In this document: positions 53,757 to 60,202 of the stretch, one piece after another
Layout: each line of letters starts with the position of its first letter
How positions within the stretch are numbered: the stretch's first letter is position 1
Assembly (NCBI GenBank): GCA_009731375.1
Contig: BJOX01000224.1
Location: 12,281-72,482, forward strand
Direction: 5' to 3'
DNA from: Paulinella micropora
Lineage: Eukaryota; Cercozoa; Imbricatea; Euglyphida
Length of the DNA: 60,202 nt
Notes under the pieces: generated by a model
What the model saw: the letters and a program-made list of their open reading frames with translations, nothing else
Databases searched by the model: none
Told to the model about the DNA's origin: nothing
Made by a program: the position numbers and the translations under genes

Positions 53757-54182
53757 GACTGGAAAGCAGTCTTCTTTTTTTATTCTTTTAAGTCGCAGGC
53801 CAAGAGAGTTGCGAGGAGTTTTTTTTGGCTTCTTTTTCTTTGCCTGCTAACTCCGTGGCCCCCCCCCCCCTGTCTCTTGCAGTACCCCGTCACGGCCCTT
53901 TCCCTCCTCTCAGTTTTTCTTTTGTGTGGTTTTTTTTCTGGGTTGACTGGAACCGCCCTTGGCATCCTTTTCTTTCTCAGATTCTTTTATTTTGGGCCTT
54001 CTGTGGTACAGGGGTTTGGTTTGCAGCAAAGCGAAGGGATAAATCTTCCGCTTGTACGAGACTTTCCTTTTTCTTTTGTTTGTTGACAAGAGTTTTGTTT
54101 AATCTTTACCTTTTTTTGTTTTCTTTTTTTGTAAGAACACAAGCTAAGGAAGAGGAGGCTAGTAACTCCCCACCTCCAACTA
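53757..54182. other. T-rich intergenic region
   Basis: No gene seen; T and C homopolymer runs. It should include the 3' UTR of the secreted-protein gene. Confidence 0.5.
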
Positions 54183-57100
54183 CATCCCAAAGGTCTCAAC
54201 GTAGTCAATGGTTAATTGCGGCTGGTTATTACTGATGCAGACTACATTGGCATTAGCATCAACTAGTTGCAGTGTGTTGGACGAGGTTAGCCTGATGTCG
54301 CATGTATCCTTGTTGCTCAATTCCGCAAACCACTCATAATTGCGTGTTTTGAATACGAGGCAAAAAGACCTATTGGCCGCCCAGTAAACGGGCTGGGGTA
54401 GGGGGCCGTACCCAACCACAAACCCGGAGGCGCGGTCTGCGGGGTTAGTACCGCAGTTGCCAGTTATTAACCAAGGATCCCCGTTTCCTAGCACTGTAGT
54501 ACTGAGACAATAGCCCGGTGATAGTCCACACATGAAGCGCCTAACGGGGTTCTGCGGGCTGGCTGAAGGCGTGCCCGAGATTGTGGGCGTGCGGCTCGGC
54601 GTGCCTGAAATTGTGGGCGTGCGGCTCGGCGTGACTGAAATTGTGGGCGTCATGGAGGGCGTGACTGAAATTGTGGGCGTCACGGAGGGCGTGACTGAGC
54701 TAGTTGGCGTACCGGACGGCGTGACCGACCTAGTTGGTGTCACGGAGGGCGTCGGGTTCTGCGTCAGCAGGTACAGCGCGGTCCCGGCACTTCCGCACGG
54801 CAGCACCGCAACCTCTGCCGTGGTGCCGCCGATGCCGACGCAGACATTTGAGCTCGCCAGCTGGTACAGCGGGCCGCCAAACATGGCCGACACGTTGCGC
54901 GAGCCAGCGAGTGCTACCTGTACCAGCTCGAACCACTCGCTCGAGCTATTAGCTGCTGTGGTCGTAACAGTTGTGCCGTTGCCGTACCACTTGTTGCTGC
55001 CAGCCCCGTAGTTGGCAAAGACGACTGAGTACCGCAGGCGGTCCGTGTCGGGCAGAAGTGTACACCACTGCGNNNNNNNNNNATGTACACCATTGCGCCT
55101 GGCGGCTAGCGGCGTCCAGCCCGCCGCGCGGGTCCAGCGCGATAGACGCCAGGGTCGTGGCCACGCGGCCGGTAGGCCCGAGCCACAGCAGCTCCTCGCC
55201 GCTGGCCAGCAGCCGGGACACGACCAGGTTCACGTAGCCCTGCGTCGTCTCGTACGCTAGTGGCCGCGGCGTCCCCGACGCGGACAGCGTGCGGGACGCC
55301 GTGATCGAAGTGGACCGTGTCACCAAGGCCCTCGGATCAAACGGCGCAAATGTGACTGCGTAAGACAGATCCCCATAAATAAAGCCAGTGGCAGGAGGCT
55401 GCATGAGGACGAACCTCCTCGACGCAATAACATTATTATCCAAGAAAACCAATTGAGGGTAATTGTCCTGTCCCTCTTGATAGCACAACATCGACCCATC
55501 AGATTTCATGATTATCCGTGCGCTTAGCGGCGAGAAACGCTCTGTAAAATCTAGTGCCATAACCACTGCGTCATAGTTATCATTGCAGAAACCGCTCCGG
55601 GGCCGCAGCTGGTACATCAGATAGTCGGAGCTGGCGCCCTCGCCGCTCCAGAATACGCCCTCGTTACCTCCGTTGGCGAAGAGGAAGGGATACTTGTTTC
55701 CGTTGGCGGCATAGATCGAAGGACAATACTGTATTTTGACGTCAAACGTACTACCGTTGCGCACCGCGCACGGGCAATAACCTTGGTACTTAAGCATGGC
55801 ATTAGAAGAAATATAAGCAACATCGATTGTTGTTAACGGCGGGGCGCCAATGGCCGAGATCACGGGGAAGGAGACTACCGTGAGCTGCAGGGCGTCCATA
55901 GAGGAGCGCGCCCAAGTCAGGTCGCGCTGTAACCACATATCAAAGTCCGCGCCGCACGGCCGTGTCAGCCGCAAGCGGCTCTGGTCCAGCTGCAGCCCGC
56001 CGCTAGAAGTGTACCCAGTGTTGTAGAGGGTGCACGGGGTACCAATCGTCGTAAACAGCGCCTGCTTCTCTACATACGTATCATCGTAACAGTTACTGCA
56101 CGTTAGACAGCTTCTTCCCAGATCGGTCTGGGTCGACCAGCAGTCAGGAAAGTGCGCAGAGAAATCGGTGTAATGGTACCAGATTTCGTTAGGACCGGCG
56201 GTCAGCCCGCCGCCACAGTTTACGTACTGGAGCTGCTGTTGAGACTGGCTAAGGCAATAGCCCAGGCGGTCCAGCAGCACGACGGCCAGCGGGGGGCTGC
56301 GGCTGGGCGTGGGGCTACGTGACGAACTAAGGCTGGTGCTGCCGGACGCCGTCGGGCTGATGCCCAGCGCGGTCAGCGTCAAGAGGCACCCCTCGCGTTG
56401 CCGGCACCCAGCCCACGCGAGGTTGCAGCACGTGGTCGAGCCCGCAGCCGGTGAGACGCAGCCAGAATGCGCCGGGCCGCACCTCCAGCGCGGTGACCTG
56501 CTGCAGCCCGTCGTAGCGGTCCAGCGGCGCAACTGTCAGCGAAAAGTTCTGGGCCAGCGCGGACGGCACCAAGTTGCAGCCGACGGCCGACGCAGCGGCC
56601 AGCGCATAGGCAAAGCGACCGGAGCCATAGGACGGCCACTGCACGCGGGAGTCGTACCGTGTGACCGCCATGTCCAGCTGATCGGTCAACGTGCCGCAGT
56701 CGCCCCACGAGGCCGTCCCCGGGCGGAGACAGCCGCCGCCGCCGCGCACGATCACGGCCGGGGTCCGCGGCGACGGCGACGGCGAGCGCTCCCGCGAGCG
56801 CGAGGACGTCGGGGAGCCGGAGGAAGAAGCGCTGGTCGTGGCCGACAGGGTCACAGACGCGGACACGGACGGCGTGTCGGTCTGAAACAGGTACGGAATC
56901 GAGGTGGTAAGAGAAGCACGGCCGGTAAGCGACTCGCTGAAGGCCCACTGCTCGCCCGCAGAAGACGGAGCCCTGAGATAAAGGGTCTTGCTGTAGCAAG
57001 TGTTATAAATATCGCAGTCTTGGCAAAGGTTGTAGATCCGGCCGCTGCTCCAGAAATTCTGGCGCGAGACCCCGCCGTATCGTGGCAGTGTAGAATCACA

Positions 57101-57652
57101 CGCCAACCACGAGAAGCCGTTGACCACGCAGCCAGGCACGGACAGGTGCAGACACTGCTGCAAATAGTTCGACGGGTCGGCCGGGCCCAGCAGCCGTTCC
57201 GTGCCATATCCCATGGCGCACCTGCGCGCGGCTCCCGTGCTCGACGGGCACTCCTCCCACGTGAACGTGGCAGCGCACATGCACAAGTTCGAGTGCCTAA
57301 AGATGTACGCGGGAACAAGGCTGGGGAACCGGCTGGGCGTTTGCGTGGGCGTTCTGGTCACGGTCTTGGACGGACTCTCCGAGATCGTCTGCGTGCGCGA
57401 CGGTGTTTTCGAAGGCGACATCGAGCGGCTGGGCGTGCGCGACGGCGACGGCCTCACGTCCACCGGGTGCGCGTGCAGCGCGCGCGTCCGCGCCGACAGG
57501 TGGCACACCAGCTCCGACAAACGCTCCTCGCAGCGCTCGCCCACGTAGCCGTCGTCGCACTGGCACACGGCGTGCGGCTGTTCATTGCCGGCCCCGGCCC
57601 AACCCCCGCGCTCGCACAGGCGCATAAATCGGTTTTCGATGTTTATCAACAA
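54183..57652 (-). CDS. Large secreted modular protein: EGF-like domain and Ser/Pro/Thr linkers
   Basis: Successive frames 57652-56327, 56532-54949 and about 55072-54183 form one protein of at least 1,100 residues. The N-terminal part has an EGF-type [14 protein letters not shown]. Cys-containing globular modules are then separated by linkers rich in Ser-Pro-Thr ([28 protein letters not shown]; a 30-bp minisatellite coding [10 protein letters not shown] at 54565-54760). Many Cys, Asn-Gly-Thr and aromatic residues suggest an extracellular or cell-wall protein. The frame switches near 56400 in both this copy and the copy at 58862-60202, so the switch is not a random read error. The gap at 55073-55082 looks artificial. 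The 5' end is cut by viral DNA at about 57650, and no signal peptide is seen. Confidence 0.65.
54565..54760. repeat. 30-bp minisatellite in the secreted-protein gene
   Basis: About six units of GGCGTGACTGAAATTGTGGG plus ten more bases, with substitutions. In frame it codes ten-residue Thr-Pro-Ser linker units. Confidence 0.9.
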
Positions 57653-57690
57653 ACGAGAATGAGCGAAGCGAATGAGAGTGAAGTTGATAA
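57641..57690. other. Inverted repeat at the host-PLV2 junction
   Basis: TTTATCAAC (57641-57649) and GTTGATAAA (57682-57690) form a 9-bp stem around a GAGCGAAGCGAATGAG-containing loop. It could be a viral end hairpin or a terminator for the protease gene. Confidence 0.6.
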
Positions 57691-57709
57691 AATCATTTAG
57701 ATAAATGTA

Positions 57710-58408
57710 ACAAAATGACCATACCCGTTCTGTGCTTTTAATTTTTCCGCTTCTTCTTCTTTTAAGTCTGTATAACCACTGGCAAATTTAAACCGGTTGC
57801 CTTTCGCCCGCTCCATTAAAAACCTCATACTATGCCAACCACACGTGTCTGAAGTGTTTGATTACTGTTTTACTTGATTAACCTTTTTCATTAACAAATA
57901 ACTATCGGGGTGGCTTTTATCTATTAGCCGTTTTATTTGTTGTTGAAAGTCTTCAGTAGGTTCATAAAGTGCTAAAGGGTCATACACTTCAACACTTCTG
58001 TCTTTATCCATACTTACCCACACTGCTATCCAATGAGACCCTTTTTAATTATGNNNNNNNNNNGTCTAAATTCATAATAAATCCGTATCGCTTTCTGCTT
58101 CCGGGCTTCAACTTGTAGATTTCATCACTTGCTATCGCTCCAAGATACTATCCATATTTTTTCATTATGTCATCTATTTCATTAGTCATTAGTCCCCGTC
58201 CCTCTCCTTCCTGCATGGATTGCTCTTGCTGTTGCTCTGGCTCTTGCTGTGGTTGCTGTGGCTCCTCTTGCTGGTGCTCTAATGACGTGGTAATAGTAGG
58301 GGGTGGCATTCCCTCGTCAATATTCAAATCATTTGAAACTTGTTTATCCACATTCGGGTCTATAGTCATTTTGCTAGTTCGAGTTTTTACAAAGTCCTTT
58401 TTATTCAT
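57710..58408 (-). pseudogene. PLV2 adenain-like cysteine protease, with in-frame UAR codons
   Basis: Starts at ATG 58408 (MNKKDFVKTRT), with a Gln/Glu/Pro-rich N-terminal region. After an in-frame TAG (58148-58150) the same frame reads YLGAIASDEIYKL and GFIMNLD up to the gap. Beyond the gap come a TAA two codons in, KGSHWIAVWV (catalytic His), VEVYDPLALYEP (Asp), another TAA, and SNTSDTCGWHSMRFLMER (catalytic Cys). It ends FVTFI before TAA at about 57708. This His-Asp-Cys layout with GSHW and DTCG is that of the maturation proteases of adenoviruses, polintons and virophages, which cleave capsid precursors. The last internal TAA sits seven codons before the Cys, where the family has its oxyanion-hole Gln. 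Confidence 0.8.
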
Positions 58409-58851
58409 TGTGTGCTTCCAATCATTGCCGGATAGATATTTTTTTTTATTATTTTTATTAAAAATACCTTATCAATTAATTCTTCTAATGTCTTCGCTTC
58501 ACTCCCTTTTTGTTCATTAATACCCATATACTCTTCATATCTAGCATAATCTGCTACTCTTCTTTTCATATTTTTCTCTTCATTTCCAACATCAACATTA
58601 AACCTTTTAATCATGTCAATTATCCACTTTGAAGTGTCTTTGTAATTTAATTTTTTATGACCTTCACTATCTAGTTTCTATTTTAAAGCCTGTGCTAACT
58701 CTTTTATAGTAATGTCTGGGTGATAAGATTTTGAAAATCCAGAGATTAAAAATTGATTAATTTGTAAATTTTCAAAATGCTTACCCTTTTCTTCTGCTTT
58801 CTTTTCTTCCTTTTCAAGTTTTTCTTTATATTCTTCTGCTAACTTTTTCTG
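58405..58851 (-). pseudogene. PLV2 ORF upstream of the protease, unknown
   Basis: A single frame enters from the gap at 58852. It has a Lys/Glu-rich coiled coil (EEYKEKLEKEEKKAEEKG), then FLISGFSKSYHPDITIKEL. A TAG at 58678-58680 follows, then the same frame continues (KLDSEGHKKLNYKDTSKW ... DYARYEEYMGINEQKG) to TGA at 58405-58407, which overlaps the protease ATG. No domain recognised. Its location just before the protease suggests a virion or morphogenesis role. Confidence 0.5.
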
Positions 58852-58861
58852 NNNNNNNNNN

Positions 58862-60202
58862 CGTCCATAGGGGAGCGCGCCCAAGTCAGGTCGCGCTGTA
58901 ACCACATATCAAAGTCCGCGCCGCACGGCCGTGTCAGCCGCAAGCGGCTCTGGTCCAGCTGCAGCCCGCCGCTAGAAGTGTACCCAGAGTTGTAGAGGGT
59001 GCACGGGGTACCAATCGTCGTAAACAGCGCCTGCTTCTCTACATACGTATCATCGTAACAGTTACCGCACGTTAGACAGCTTCTTCCCAGATCGGTCTGG
59101 GTCGACCAGCAGTCAGGAAAGTGCGCAGAGAAATCGGTGTAATGGTACCAGATTTCGTTAGGACCGGCGGTCAGCCCGCCGCCACAGTTTACGTACTGGA
59201 GCTGCTGTTGAGACTGGCTAAGGCAATAGCCCAGGCGGTCCAGCAGCACGACGGCCAGCGGGGGGCTGCGGCTGGGCGTGGGGCTACGTGACGAACTAAG
59301 GCTGGTGCTGCCGGACGCCGTCGGGCTGATGCCCAGCGCGGTCAGCGTCAAGAGGCACCCCTCGCGTTGCCGGCACCCAGCCCACGCGAGGTTGCAGCAC
59401 GTGGTCGAGCCCGCAGCCGGTGAGACGCAGCCAGAATGCGCCGGGCCGCACCTCCAGCGCGGTGACCTGCTGCAGCCCGTCGTAGCGGTCCAGCGGCGCA
59501 ACTGTCAGCGAAAAGTTCTGGGCCAGCGCGGACGGCACCAAGTTGCAGCCGACGGCCGACGCAGCGGCCAGCGCATAGGCAAAGCGACCGGAGCCATAGG
59601 ACGGCCACTGCACGCGGGAGTCGTACCGTGTGACCGCCATGTCCAGCTGATCGGTCAACGTGCCGCAGTCGCCCCACGAGGCCGTCCCCGGGCGGAGACA
59701 GCCGCCGCCGCCGCGCACGATCACGGCCGGGGTCCGCGGCGACGGCGACGGCGAGCGCTCGCGCGAGCGCGAGGACGTCGGGGAGCCGGAGGAAGAAGCG
59801 CTGGTCGTGGCCGACAGGGTCACAGACGCGGACACGGACGGCGTGTCGGTCTGAAACAGGTACGGAATCGAGGTGGTAAGAGAAGCACGGCCGGTAAGCG
59901 ACTCGCTGAAGGCCCACTGCTCGCCCGCAGAAGACGGAGCCCTGAGATAAAGGGTCTTGCTGTAGCAAGTGTTATAAATATCGCAGTCTTGGCAAAGGTT
60001 GTAGATCCGGCCGCTGCTCCAGAAATTCTGGCGCGAGACCCCGCCGTATCGTGGCAGTGTAGAATCACACGCCAACCACGAGAAGCCGTTGACCACGCAG
60101 CCAGGCACGGACAGGTGCAGACACTGCTGCAAATAGTTCGACGGGTCGGCCGGGCCCAGCAGCCGTTCCGTGCCATATCCCATGGCGCACCTGCGCGCGG
60201 CT
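58862..60202 (-). repeat. Near-identical second copy of 55898-57240 (probable allelic copy)
   Basis: Aligns end to end with the secreted-protein gene. I noticed about four substitutions in 1.34 kb (for example at 58870, 58988, 59066 and 59770). It keeps the same frame switch as the first copy. It starts at a 10-N gap and runs off the window. At this divergence an alternative haplotype placed in the same scaffold is the simplest reading; a recent duplication is possible. Confidence 0.9.

Larger units (their letters stand above)
57653..58851 (-). mobile_element. Second polinton-like virus fragment (PLV2)
   Basis: AT-rich DNA abutting the host secreted-protein gene on the left and ending at a gap on the right. 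It carries an adenain-like protease gene and an upstream ORF in ATGA overlap, in one orientation. The gap 58054-58063 lies within it. Confidence 0.7.

Noticed and set aside
46950-57652. The GC-rich intronless block as an inserted giant-virus segment
   Set aside because: Heliorhodopsin and kinase-like genes occur in giant viruses, but the STP-linker secreted protein, LRR gene and high GC fit a host block, and no viral core gene is present.
56309-57700. 463-residue plus-strand Arg-rich ORF
   Set aside because: Antisense of the secreted-protein gene in GC-rich DNA; composition is typical of a shadow frame.

Overview
This is nuclear DNA from a eukaryote, most likely a unicellular alga or another protist. 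The evidence is a multi-exon ribosomal protein eL20 gene and a multi-exon glycerophosphocholine acyltransferase gene with GT-AG introns, Ty1/copia and Ty3/gypsy retrotransposons, very long microsatellites, and inserted DNA of a polinton-like virus (PLV) or virophage. I cannot name the genus. The sequence is a scaffold with ten N gaps (12186-12195, 14145-14209, 43364-43373, 43980-43989, 49925-50700, 52222-52231, 52890-53155, 55073-55082, 58054-58063, 58852-58861). At least one gap is spurious, and one block at the right end looks like an allelic copy.

Layout. 0-7 kb: retroelement debris. It holds a partial gypsy LTR, a 5'-truncated copia element (RT-RNase H, PPT, probable LTR), a fragment of a leucine-rich repeat gene, and a 276-bp MITE with a matching empty site nearby. 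7-17 kb: two intron-containing host genes, GPC1-like (minus) and RPL18A/eL20 (plus), in a sea of CT, CTA, GATA, TTTC, poly-A and poly-C repeats. 17.2-37.6 kb: two gypsy elements. G1 (minus, 17962-29562) has long gag and pol frames separated by one in-frame UGA. It sits inside the 5' LTR of the decayed element G2 (plus), and its 3' end is a triplicated LTR plus 3'-UTR unit. 38-46.9 kb: an AT-rich PLV-like provirus (PLV1). Protein-primed family B DNA polymerase and small genes run rightward; capsid genes run leftward. 46.9-57.65 kb: GC-rich, apparently intron-poor genes: a truncated membrane protein, a heliorhodopsin, a leucine-rich repeat protein, a pseudokinase-like protein, and a large secreted EGF/Ser-Pro-Thr-linker protein. 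57.65-58.85 kb: a second AT-rich viral fragment (PLV2) with an adenain-like cysteine protease. 58.86-60.2 kb: a near-identical second copy of part of the secreted-protein gene.

How the parts relate. The host genes are ordinary housekeeping or surface/light-sensing genes. The mobile DNA shows nested insertion (G1 in G2, MITE in a repeat). The two viral fragments each end against a GC-rich host gene that is 5'-truncated at the junction. Each has the same 9-mer, TAAACATCG, at the host side. The most notable items are the PLV insertions with their in-frame UAR codons and frameshifts, the UGA-separated gag-pol and CCCH-type Gag of G1, its triplicated LTR tail, a C-terminal domain apparently shared by both gypsy polyproteins, and the heliorhodopsin.
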